The notes: generated by a model not told the origin, from the letters alone. A stretch of DNA of 7,841 nucleotides from Dietzia timorensis (GCF_020742175.1 NZ_DYXM01000039.1:1-7841), one strand, 5' to 3'; numbered from the stretch's first letter, positions 1-7,072 are shown. Program-made: numbers and translations.

Positions 1-1
1 C

Positions 2-520
2 GCCGACCGCGTGCGGTTTTTCACCACGCGCACCTCGCGCAAGGGCTCCCAGCTCGCAGCAAATCCGCGGGCGTCCGCGACGTTCCCGCTGCTCGAAGCC
101 GAGCGGCAGGTGCACCTCGAGGGCCTCGTAGTGCCACTGGATGACGACGCAAGCCGCGAATACTGGGCCACGCGCTCGCGCGAATCGCAGATCTCGGCAT
201 GGGCGTCGGCGCAATCGCGTCCCGTGGCGGGCGCTCCCGAGTTGCGCGAGCTGTACGCCGAGGCGGCCTCTCGTTTCACCGGCCCCGGTGGGGAAGAGCT
301 TTCCGTGCCGATGCCGGCGTATTGGGGAGGTTATGAACTGCGTCCCGATCGCGTGGAATTCTGGCAAGGGGGTGCCGGACGATTCCATGATCGACTCGTC
401 GCGACCCGGGAGTCGACCGGCGATGACGGGGAGGCGGCGCACAGCGACCGGCCTTCGGGCGACGGCGGACGCGAGGGCGAAAGCGTGCTGGCCTGGCGCG
501 TGGAAAGGCTCCAACCCTGA
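2..520 (+). CDS. pdxH: Pyridoxamine 5'-phosphate oxidase, 5'-truncated by window edge
   Basis: PdxH is an FMN-dependent cytosolic dimer that oxidises pyridoxine or pyridoxamine 5'-phosphate with O2 to pyridoxal phosphate, the last step of PLP synthesis and salvage. The frame is open from base 2, and 172 residues remain of a family usually about 215-230 long. It aligns through its length with E. coli PdxH: the FMN/phosphate segment TSRKGSQLAANPRAS near the start, then ERQVHLEG, SRESQISAWAS, the PAYWGGYEL block, the VEFWQGG segment and RFHDR, which carries the substrate-binding Arg and His. It ends in the family's closing motif WRVERLQP. The internal ATG at residue 18 of some start predictions is not needed; the true start lies upstream of the window. 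Oddity: about 26 acidic, Gly/Ser-rich residues (413-490) are inserted between HDR and the final strand. Identity is near certain; the missing N-terminus is not visible. Confidence 0.95.
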   Translation, partial: ADRVRFFTTRTSRKGSQLAANPRASATFPLLEAERQVHLEGLVVPLDDDASREYWATRSRESQISAWASAQSRPVAGAPELRELYAEAASRFTGPGGEELSVPMPAYWGGYELRPDRVEFWQGGAGRFHDRLVATRESTGDDGEAAHSDRPSGDGGREGESVLAWRVERLQP

Positions 521-775
521 CCGCATTGCGTGAGCCCCAGCGCATTTAACAGTCTCGGTTAGTCCTCGCCAACCGGCTTTCGCTGAGTGAATAATGAGGG
601 GACCATATGCCGCAGCACCGGTGTACGGGCTAAAGTGGACACGACTGGGACGACCAGGCTTACGGACGCTCACACTTGAACCACCAAAACCTGGTGCGCG
701 TCCGTGCCATCGTGTGCCCGCACCGAAAACGGTGGGGCGCAAACGCACAACGTACCGAGCTTGAGAGGTCAACGC
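521..775 (+). promoter_or_regulatory. gltA upstream region: candidate -10 and structured leader
   Basis: This 255-base gap separates pdxH from gltA and has no credible gene. No T-tailed hairpin follows pdxH, so read-through is possible. The best promoter candidate is TAAAGT at 631-636, which fits the actinobacterial TANNNT -10 pattern; no good -35 is seen 16-18 bases upstream. It would give a leader of about 130 bases. A GTGT at 621-624 and ACAC at 639-642 flank this -10 as a short inverted repeat. A second imperfect repeat, CGGTT/AACCG, lies at about 555-574. In C. glutamicum gltA is controlled by several regulators (GlxR, RamA, RamB), but I see no full GlxR palindrome (TGTGA-N6-TCACA). Promoter placement is inference. 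Confidence 0.4.
682..737 (+). promoter_or_regulatory. Two similar A-loop hairpins in the gltA leader
   Basis: Hairpin 1 (682-696) is CACCA-AAACC-TGGTG, a 5-bp stem. Hairpin 2 (717-737) has stem CACCG (721-725), loop AAAA and CGGTG (730-734). It is extended by CCC (717-719) pairing with GGG (735-737) around one bulged G. The two share the motif CACC(A/G)AAAAC, spaced 39 bases apart, and both sit between the candidate promoter and the gltA ribosome site. The pairing is read directly; a regulatory role is inference. Confidence 0.35.
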
Positions 776-2059
<1,284 letters not shown>

Positions 2060-2067
2060 GATCGGGG

Positions 2068-2107
2068 GAACCGGTCGGCATCGCCGAGGTCCGGTTCTCG
2101 CCGGACC
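2068..2107 (+). terminator. Overlapping alternative stem-loops after gltA
   Basis: Eight bases after the gltA stop, GAACCGGTCGGC (2068-2079) can pair with GCCGA (2083-2087) and CCGGTTC (2091-2097). This makes a 12-bp stem with an ATC loop and a 3-base bulge (GGT). A second perfect stem, GGTCCGG (2088-2094) with CCGGACC (2101-2107), shares bases 2091-2094 with the first, so only one can form. No U-rich run follows either. It could be a tail-less actinobacterial terminator, a 3'-end stabiliser or an attenuator between gltA and the FKBP gene. The structures are seen; the function is not established. Confidence 0.45.
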
Positions 2108-2216
2108 GGCAGCCGTGTGCTGTCCGCTCGTCGGATGTTCCGACAAGCAGATACCGGCCGACTCCTCGGCGGAAAGCACTGCCGAGACAACTGTTACACA
2201 ATCAGAGGACTCCGAA

Positions 2217-2579
2217 ATGACTCTCGAAAAGCCAGAGATCGAGCCCGCAGAAGGCCCTGCCCCGACCGAACTCGTCATCGAGGACGTGATCGTGGGCGAC
2301 GGAGCCGAGGCCGTCGCTGGCGGGAATGTCACTGTGCATTACGTCGGTGTCGACTTCGAAAATGGCGAGCAGTTCGACTCGTCCTGGGATCGCGGGGAGT
2401 CGATCTCGTTCCCGCTCAACGGTCTGATCCAGGGCTGGCAGGAAGGTATTCCGGGCATGAAGGTCGGCGGTCGCCGCAAGCTGACGATCCCGCCGGAAAT
2501 GGCCTACGGCACCTCGCCGGCCCTGCACCCGCTCGGCGGACGCACGCTGGTGTTCATGATCGACCTGATCGACGCCTAG
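2217..2579 (+). CDS. FKBP-type peptidyl-prolyl cis-trans isomerase
   Basis: This is a single-domain FKBP foldase of 120 residues that catalyses cis-trans isomerisation of X-Pro bonds. As started here it has no signal peptide and should be cytosolic. It closely resembles the about 118-residue FKBP next to gltA in Corynebacterium. The FK506-pocket residues of human FKBP12 have equivalents: Tyr42 (VHYVG), Phe53-Asp54 (EQFDSSW), Phe65, Leu70-Ile71, Trp74 (LIQGWQEG), Tyr97 (MAYGTS) and Phe113 (TLVFMIDL). The ATG at 2217 is preceded by AGAGGA (2204-2209) seven bases away. The frame stays open upstream into gltA, and the stretch before the ATG encodes a lipoprotein-like signal without a start codon (see findings). 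The gene probably shares a transcript with gltA unless the hairpins at 2068-2107 stop it; it ends at the terminator at 2607-2634. Confidence 0.93.
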   Translation: MTLEKPEIEPAEGPAPTELVIEDVIVGDGAEAVAGGNVTVHYVGVDFENGEQFDSSWDRGESISFPLNGLIQGWQEGIPGMKVGGRRKLTIPPEMAYGTSPALHPLGGRTLVFMIDLIDA

Positions 2580-2606
2580 GCAACGCGACCGCACGCATGA
2601 ACTTGT

Positions 2607-2646
2607 TCGGCCCCCGGAATCTTCCGGGGGCCGAGTTCTATTTCTC
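2607..2646 (+). terminator. Intrinsic terminator of the gltA-FKBP unit
   Basis: A perfect 13-bp inverted repeat has left arm TCGGCCCCCGGAA (2607-2619), a two-base TC spacer (realistically a four-base loop once the top pair opens) and right arm TTCCGGGGGCCGA (2622-2634). It is followed by a T-rich tail, GTTCTATTTCT. It lies 27 bases after the FKBP stop and just beyond the end of the converging minus-strand gene at 2655. The tail on the minus side is not U-rich, so it mainly serves the plus strand. Confidence 0.9.
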
Positions 2647-2654
2647 CGAAGTTG

Positions 2655-2963
2655 CTAACTCTCCGCTGCGTGGCGGACGAGCTCCTCGAGGATTTCGAGG
2701 TCGACGTCTTCGGGTTTGTTGATCCAGATACACCCCGCGCCGACCTTGTGCTTGCCCAGCGCGGCGAGGAGTTCGTCGGGGCGCGGGTGCCCCTGGAGAC
2801 CGTAAAGCGCGAGGTTGGCCTTGCGCGGGCTGAACCCCGTCTGGAACCAGTCGCCCTCCCGCCCGGTGTGCGAGGTGTAGTGGACTTCGCCGTACCCGAC
2901 CATGGACGGCCCCCACATCACCGGTGTCTCCCCGGTGGCGCGATTGAACAGCTTCAGCAGCAA
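2655..2963 (-). CDS. DUF1801 domain, C-terminal part of the broken gene
   Basis: The fragment carries most of a DUF1801 (YdhG/YdeI-like) domain: ATGETPVMWGPSMVGYG, GREGDW, GFSPRKANLALY, LGKHKVGAGCIWINK and DVDLEILEELV. Members are small proteins of about 130-150 residues without a settled biochemical role. Here the first helix of the domain lies upstream of the TGA, so this piece alone would be incomplete. If it is translated separately, the first plausible start is TTG at 2963, nine bases after GGGAG (2977-2973) and 27 bases beyond the stop, which would allow reinitiation. The motif conservation after the stop shows no decay, so the interruption is either recent or artefactual. It ends 20 bases from the converging FKBP terminator hairpin. 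Confidence 0.6.
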   Translation of the reverse strand: MLLKLFNRATGETPVMWGPSMVGYGEVHYTSHTGREGDWFQTGFSPRKANLALYGLQGHPRPDELLAALGKHKVGAGCIWINKPEDVDLEILEELVRHAAES

Positions 2964-2987
2964 CGCGCCGTGCTCCCGGCGCTTCGG

Positions 2988-3308
2988 TCAGGGAAGCTCG
3001 TCGATCCACTCCGAAGGTATGACGTCGGTGGGCGCGGTCTTGATATCGGCCGCATGTTTGCCGGTGTGCCCCTTGGTGACGGTGGCGCCGAGCTTCTTCG
3101 GCGCCGGCACGGTTCCGCCGAGCGTCGTGCCCTGCGCCCGCAGCACCTCCTGGAGACGGTCGAGCGCACGCGGGCCGACTCCGTGGAGCGCGGCCAGCTC
3201 GGCGTAGTCGGCCCCGGCGAGCGATTCCACGTCGGCGTAGCCCGCTGCCCGAAGCGCTCCGCGGGCGGGATTGCCCATCCCGGCGACGTCATCGAACGAT
3301 GTCGGCAT
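2988..3308 (-). CDS. Helix-hairpin-helix protein, N-terminal part of the broken gene
   Basis: This 106-residue product begins MPTSFDDVAGMGNPARGALR. Residues 7-31 and 37-56 form two helix-hairpin-helix-like units; the second, LHGVGPRALDRLQEVL, has the G-V-G-P hairpin that contacts DNA backbone in HhH proteins. Residues 63-90 are a Lys/Thr/Pro linker, and 92-106 (APTDVIPSEWIDELP) are the first residues of a DUF1801 domain cut by the TGA. The ATG at 3308 is five bases past the prpE stop and follows purine-rich GGAGAGGC (3328-3321), implying translational coupling. The frame remains open far upstream inside prpE, but that stretch is antisense-quality noise. If translated alone, the product would be a small HhH protein with a useless tail. 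The DNA-binding role is inferred from the motif only. Confidence 0.7.
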   Translation of the reverse strand: MPTSFDDVAGMGNPARGALRAAGYADVESLAGADYAELAALHGVGPRALDRLQEVLRAQGTTLGGTVPAPKKLGATVTKGHTGKHAADIKTAPTDVIPSEWIDELP

Positions 3309-3313
3309 GGCCG

Positions 3314-5257
3314 CTAGTCCGCCTCTCCGCGCAGGACCGGCGCGAGCGCGTCGAGCACGTCGGGATCCTCGATCGTGGACGGCACGTTGGGGGTCTGCCC
3401 GTCGGCGATCTGACGCATGGTCTTGCGCAAGATCTTGCCCGAGCGGGTTTTGGGCAGCCCCTGCACTATGTGGGTGTCGCGGAACGAGGCCACCGCGCCG
3501 ATGTGCTCGCGCACGAGCGCGGCGAGCTCCTCCCGAAGCGTCGACGGGTCGGCGACGACCCCGGACTTGAGCACCACGTATCCGACGGGAAGCTGGCCCT
3601 TGAGCTCGTCTTTCACTCCGATGACGGCGACCTCCGCAACATCGGAGTGGATACCGATCGCGGCCTCGATGGAACCGGTGGACAGGCGGTGGCCTGCGAC
3701 GTTGATGACATCGTCGGTGCGCCCCATGACAAACACGTAGCCGTCGGAATCGATGTACCCGCCGTCGCCGGTCGCGTAGAAGCCCTCGAACGTGGACATG
3801 TACGAGGAGACGAAACGTTCGTCGTCGTTCCACAGCCCGAGCATGTTGCCGGGGGCCAGCGGCAGCCGCACCGCGAGGTTGCCCTCGACGCCCGGGGCCA
3901 CCTCGTTGCCCTCGCCGTCGAGAACGACGAGGTCGGACCCGGGCACGGCGACGGTTGGCGAGCCGAGCTTGATCGGCATGGGGGCGAGTCCGCGCAGGTT
4001 CGAGGCGAGCGGCCAGCCGGTCTCGGTCTGCCACCAGTTGTCGATAACCGGCTTGCCGAGCTGGTCCATCGCCCACGTCTGGGTTTCGGGATCGAGCCGC
4101 TCGCCGGCGGAGAACAGCGTCTCGAACTTCGACAGATCGTATTTGCCGATCTCCTCGCCGTTCGGGTCGACGCGGCGGATCGCGCGAATCGCGGTCGGCG
4201 CGGTGAACATTGCGCGGACGCCATGCTCGGCGATGACCCGCCAGAACGCGCCGGCGTCCGGGGTGCCCACCGGTTTGCCCTCGTAGAGCACGGTCGTGGC
4301 GCCTACGAGTAGCGGCGCGTACACGATGTAGGAGTGCCCGACGACCCAGCCGACGTCGGACGCGGTCCACCACACGTCGCCGGCGGACATGCCGTAGACG
4401 TTCCACATCGACCAGGCCAGGGCGACGGCGTGCCCGCCGTTGTCGCGGACGACGCCCTTGGGCAGCCCTGTCGTGCCGGAGGTGTAGAGGATGTACAGCG
4501 GGTCGGCGGAGTCGAGCTCTTCCGGAACGGCGGCCTCCGCACCGTCGACGAAATCCGCCCACCGCACCCACGCCGCGCCGCGCGCCTCTTCACCGGTGGG
4601 CAGCGCATCGCGGCCGAATTCCGCGCGCTCGTGCACGACGACGGTCGTGGGCGTATGCCGGGCCAGCTCCAACGCCTTCACGATGATCGGCACATACGGG
4701 ACCTGCCGGCTCGGCTCGATCCCTCCATCCGAGGTAAGTATGACGGCGGGCTTGGCGTCATCCACGCGGATCGCGAGCTCGGGTGCCGCGAATCCGCCGA
4801 ACACGACCGAATGGACCGCACCGATGCGTGCGCACGCCAGGATCGCCACGAGTGCCTCGGGGATCATCGGCATGTAGACGACGACGCGGTCGCCTTTGCG
4901 AACCCCATCGGCCTGCAGCGCACCCGCCAGCCGCGACACGCGCGCCAGGAGCTCGTTGTAGGTGATGGTCTGCGAGGTGCCGGTGACGGGGGAGTCGTAG
5001 ATGATTGCGGCCTGTTCGCCGCGGCCCGAATCGACGTGCCGGTCGACAGCGTTGTAGCAGGTGTTGAGCTTGCCGCCGGGGAACCACTTATTGTGCGGGG
5101 AGTTCGATACATCGACGGCGGAGCTCGGCGGCTGGATCCAATCGATGAGCCGGGCCGCCTCGAGCCAGAAGCCGTCGCGATCCGTGACGGATTGCTCGAA
5201 TGCCTTGTCGTATGCCTCGCGCTCGGCGGTCGTTGGGGATGGAGATTCCTGGGACAC
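3314..5257 (-). CDS. prpE: Propionyl-CoA synthetase-type acyl-CoA ligase
   Basis: This is an AMP-forming ANL-superfamily ligase: acid + ATP + CoA give acyl-CoA + AMP + PPi, here most likely with propionate (acetate also possible). The 647 residues match PrpE/Acs length. An ACAS_N-type segment is at 20-40 (FEQSVTDRDGFWLEAARLID). The P-loop YTSGTTGLPKG is at 258-268, WWQTETGW at 408-415, the hinge/A8 motif GRTDDVINVAGHR at 512-524, and A10 PKTRSGKILRK at 602-612 with catalytic Lys608. TGWP after the A5 motif matches E. coli PrpE (SGWP) rather than Acs (TGGF), as do IDDAKP-like (VDDAKP) and RLIDWIQ. I chose the GTG at 5257 because AAGGAGT (5270-5264) lies six bases upstream; an ATG at 5323 would add 22 unrelated residues. 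The gene is 137 bases downstream of accD3 on the same strand. Substrate remains inference. Confidence 0.9.
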   Translation of the reverse strand: MSQESPSPTTAEREAYDKAFEQSVTDRDGFWLEAARLIDWIQPPSSAVDVSNSPHNKWFPGGKLNTCYNAVDRHVDSGRGEQAAIIYDSPVTGTSQTITYNELLARVSRLAGALQADGVRKGDRVVVYMPMIPEALVAILACARIGAVHSVVFGGFAAPELAIRVDDAKPAVILTSDGGIEPSRQVPYVPIIVKALELARHTPTTVVVHERAEFGRDALPTGEEARGAAWVRWADFVDGAEAAVPEELDSADPLYILYTSGTTGLPKGVVRDNGGHAVALAWSMWNVYGMSAGDVWWTASDVGWVVGHSYIVYAPLLVGATTVLYEGKPVGTPDAGAFWRVIAEHGVRAMFTAPTAIRAIRRVDPNGEEIGKYDLSKFETLFSAGERLDPETQTWAMDQLGKPVIDNWWQTETGWPLASNLRGLAPMPIKLGSPTVAVPGSDLVVLDGEGNEVAPGVEGNLAVRLPLAPGNMLGLWNDDERFVSSYMSTFEGFYATGDGGYIDSDGYVFVMGRTDDVINVAGHRLSTGSIEAAIGIHSDVAEVAVIGVKDELKGQLPVGYVVLKSGVVADPSTLREELAALVREHIGAVASFRDTHIVQGLPKTRSGKILRKTMRQIADGQTPNVPSTIEDPDVLDALAPVLRGEAD

Positions 5258-5394
5258 GGATGGACTCCTTCGGTTCGTTCTCGATTCGGGGCTTCGATAT
5301 GGCGCCGAACCGATCGCCGTCAATGGCTCGTGCGGCGGAACTTCCGGCGAGTGCGATCGATTTTAGTCGAATGCCCGCCGCGGGACCCGGGTTT
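5258..5394 (-). promoter_or_regulatory. Candidate prpE promoter with flanking inverted repeat
   Basis: On the minus strand TTGACG (5323-5318) resembles a -35 box. About 18 bases on, TATCGA (5299-5294) is a poor -10, giving a leader of roughly 30 bases before GTG 5257. The inverted repeat CGAACCG (5306-5312) / CGGTTCG (5271-5277) brackets the -10 and could be an operator or leader hairpin. No clear T-tailed terminator follows accD3, so read-through from it is also possible. This is a weak call. Confidence 0.3.
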
Positions 5395-6924
5395 CTACGA
5401 GAGCATTCGGTAGCGGCGCAGCCGGTCGGACTGACGGATGTGTTGCGGCGTGCGGCGGGCGTACTTGAGGCCCTCGGCGATCGATTCGGCGAGACGATGG
5501 CAGAACGCGACGGGCTCGTCCGCCGCGTCGGGCTTTTCGGCGATGATCTCGTCGACAATGCCGTGTCGAAGCAGTTCCGGCGCCGAGACATGTTGCGAGC
5601 GGGCCATATCCGCCGCCCGGTCGGGCGTGCGGTGGACGATCGCGCTTGCCCCCTCCGGCGGTAGTGGCGAAAGCCATCCGTTCTCTGCGCACAGCACCTT
5701 GTCTGCGGGGAGCAGCGCGAGCGCCCCTCCGCCGGTTCCCTGCCCCATGATCACCGAGATCGTGGGAGAGGGGAGGGTGACGAGATCGGCCAGGCTCCGC
5801 GCGATCTCTCCGGCCAGTCCGCCTTCCTCGGCGTCTTTCGAAAGGTCGGCGCCACGCGTGTCGATGATGGCGACCAGCGGCACCCCTAGTTCGCGGGACA
5901 AACGCATCCCGCGGCGAGCGGTGCGAAGCGTTTCCGGCCCCATCGGCCGGTCGCGTTCGATCACTCGGTCCTGGCCGACGATGACAGCGGCCTGCCCGCG
6001 AATCCTCCCGAGACATAGCGACAGGGGCCCGGAATCCTCACCCTGACCGGTGCCCGACAAGGGAACGAGATCCGAGACCGCGGTGGAGAGGAATGATTTC
6101 GTGCCCGGACGATCCTGGCGTCTGGTCGACTCGACGGACCTCCACGGATCCTGACTTTCCGGGACGAACACCGGGTTGGGCCCCGTTGCGTCGTCCTCGT
6201 GGGGCTCTACGATCTGAGGTGAGAGTTCCTCCTCGGTGGGTGGGTCCATGCACAACACTCGCAATGTGCGGTGGGTGCGGTCTCGGACGTGGCGATTTCC
6301 CACGACTCCGTCGATGACGCCCTTGTTCGCGAGGTTCTCCGATTCCTGCACGCCATCGGGGAAAGGCTCGTCGTAGAGCGTTTCGTACACACGTGGGCCG
6401 AGAAAGCCGACGAGCGCCCTTGGCTCGGCGACGGTGACGTGTCCGAGAGATGCCCACGAGGCGAACACGCCGCCTGTCGTGGGGTGGCGTAGGTAGACGA
6501 GGTAGGGGAGCCCCGCAGACTTGTGGGCGGCGACGGCGGCCGCGATCTTGATCATCTGGACGAAGGCAACAGTGCCCTCCTGCATCCTCGTTCCGCCGGA
6601 CGTGGGCGCGGCGAGTACGGGAAGGCGCTCCGCGGTGGCACGCTGAATCGCCTCGGTGACACGGCTCGCCGCGGCGACTCCGATGGAACCGGCGAGAAAC
6701 TTGAATTCGCCGATCACCACGCAGACAGGCCGGCCGAAGAGGGTTCCCTGGCCGGTGACGACGGACTCGTCCACGCCGGACTTCTCTCTTGCCGCAGCCA
6801 ATTCCTCCGGATAGTTCTCAATCGATTGAGCCCACATCGGAGGGCCGGTCGGGCTGTCCCAGGACACGAAGCTGCCTTCGTCCAGGACCAGATCGCGAAG
6901 TTCTGCGGCGGAGATTCGTGGCAT
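5395..6924 (-). CDS. accD3: Acyl-CoA carboxylase carboxyltransferase, fused beta-alpha (AccD3-like)
   Basis: This is the carboxyltransferase component of a biotin-dependent acyl-CoA carboxylase, moving CO2 from carboxybiotin on a separate AccA-type subunit to an acyl-CoA such as acetyl-CoA. The 509 residues match M. tuberculosis AccD3 (Rv0904c, about 495), including the start (MPRISAAELRDLVLDEGSFVSWDS). The beta (AccD) half covers about 1-225 with SGGTRMQEGTVAF (109-121), HPTTGGVFASWASLGH (147-162) and GFLGPRVYE. The alpha (AccA) half covers about 280-509 with EEGGLAGEIA, GQGTGGGALALLPAD (394-408) and LPPEGASAI (421-429); these glycine turns build the oxyanion holes. The zinc-ribbon Cys cluster of E. 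coli AccD is absent, and the linker (about 226-275) is acidic and Pro-rich. ATG 6924 is chosen from homology; longer upstream starts run through the shared intergenic region. The true acyl substrate is unproven. Confidence 0.9.
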   Translation of the reverse strand: MPRISAAELRDLVLDEGSFVSWDSPTGPPMWAQSIENYPEELAAAREKSGVDESVVTGQGTLFGRPVCVVIGEFKFLAGSIGVAAASRVTEAIQRATAERLPVLAAPTSGGTRMQEGTVAFVQMIKIAAAVAAHKSAGLPYLVYLRHPTTGGVFASWASLGHVTVAEPRALVGFLGPRVYETLYDEPFPDGVQESENLANKGVIDGVVGNRHVRDRTHRTLRVLCMDPPTEEELSPQIVEPHEDDATGPNPVFVPESQDPWRSVESTRRQDRPGTKSFLSTAVSDLVPLSGTGQGEDSGPLSLCLGRIRGQAAVIVGQDRVIERDRPMGPETLRTARRGMRLSRELGVPLVAIIDTRGADLSKDAEEGGLAGEIARSLADLVTLPSPTISVIMGQGTGGGALALLPADKVLCAENGWLSPLPPEGASAIVHRTPDRAADMARSQHVSAPELLRHGIVDEIIAEKPDAADEPVAFCHRLAESIAEGLKYARRTPQHIRQSDRLRRYRMLS

Positions 6925-6936
6925 ATCCCGATAGTA
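6922..6936 (-). promoter_or_regulatory. Leaderless promoter of accD3
   Basis: On the minus strand TACTAT (6936-6931) is a good TANNNT -10 box, and only six bases separate it from the A of the ATG at 6924. Transcription should therefore begin at or next to the start codon, giving a leaderless mRNA, which is common in Mycobacteriales. No convincing Shine-Dalgarno sequence precedes this ATG, and no clear -35 was seen. The arrangement also supports ATG 6924 as the true start. Confidence 0.55.
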
Positions 6937-7072
6937 GGCAGTGCCGGGCGGTCCCGTGGCCCATATCGACGGCGCACGCCGGGTACCGTTACCGATAGAC
7001 ATGTCCGAAAGGTGCTGGTCATCCCAGGTGGTGGCTTCCGCCTGCATTTTTCGAAAGTGAATGAGGTTGCGA
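6925..7072. promoter_or_regulatory. Divergent accD3/echA6 intergenic region
   Basis: These 148 bases separate the two divergent start codons, so a shared operator could control both. The accD3 promoter lies at its left edge. For the plus-strand gene, TACCGT (6984-6989) fits TANNNT only loosely. TTTCGAAA (7049-7056) is a perfect 8-base palindrome just ahead of the plus-strand ribosome site TGAGG (7062-7066). No known operator was recognised. The minus-strand frame of accD3 stays open through here but does not look coding. Confidence 0.4.

Larger units (their letters stand above)
2655..3308 (-). pseudogene. HhH-DUF1801 fusion gene interrupted by one in-frame TGA
   Basis: Read on the minus strand from ATG 3308, one continuous frame encodes a helix-hairpin-helix region, a basic linker and a DUF1801 domain, ending at TAG 2655-2657. 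A single TGA at 2988-2990 interrupts it. The stop falls inside the conserved start of DUF1801, between WIDELP and PKRREHG; family members typically read as (F/W)I..(V/L)PD..RRR..A..L. No frameshift is needed: both halves are in the same frame, 106 and 110 residues. Explanations are a recent nonsense mutation (for example CGA to TGA), a sequencing error, or two translated pieces. UGA recoding is unlikely because pdxH in this window ends normally in TGA and DUF1801 is not a known selenoprotein family. The ATG lies five bases after the prpE stop, so it is probably the last gene of that minus-strand unit. Confidence 0.7.

Noticed and set aside
2988..2990. Selenocysteine or general UGA recoding as explanation of the internal stop
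   Set aside because: DUF1801 is not a known selenoprotein family, I saw no clear SECIS-like hairpin directly after it, and pdxH uses TGA as an ordinary stop.
3299..4312. Plus-strand open frame (337 codons) antisense to prpE
   Set aside because: No motifs or ribosome site; fully explained by the coding pattern of the opposite strand.
3309..4571. Minus-strand frame continuing upstream of the HhH start
   Set aside because: It is Arg-rich noise in an alternative frame of prpE; the coding-like part starts at ATG 3308.
5360..5394. GC-rich CCCG/CGGG repeat after the accD3 stop as a terminator
   Set aside because: The stem is only about 4 bp and no U-run follows, so it does not meet the standard seen at 2607-2634.
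4334..5413. Long plus-strand open frame (359 codons) antisense to prpE
   Set aside because: It mirrors prpE codons, has no recognisable domain, and the minus-strand frame carries every ligase motif; such shadows are usual at high GC.
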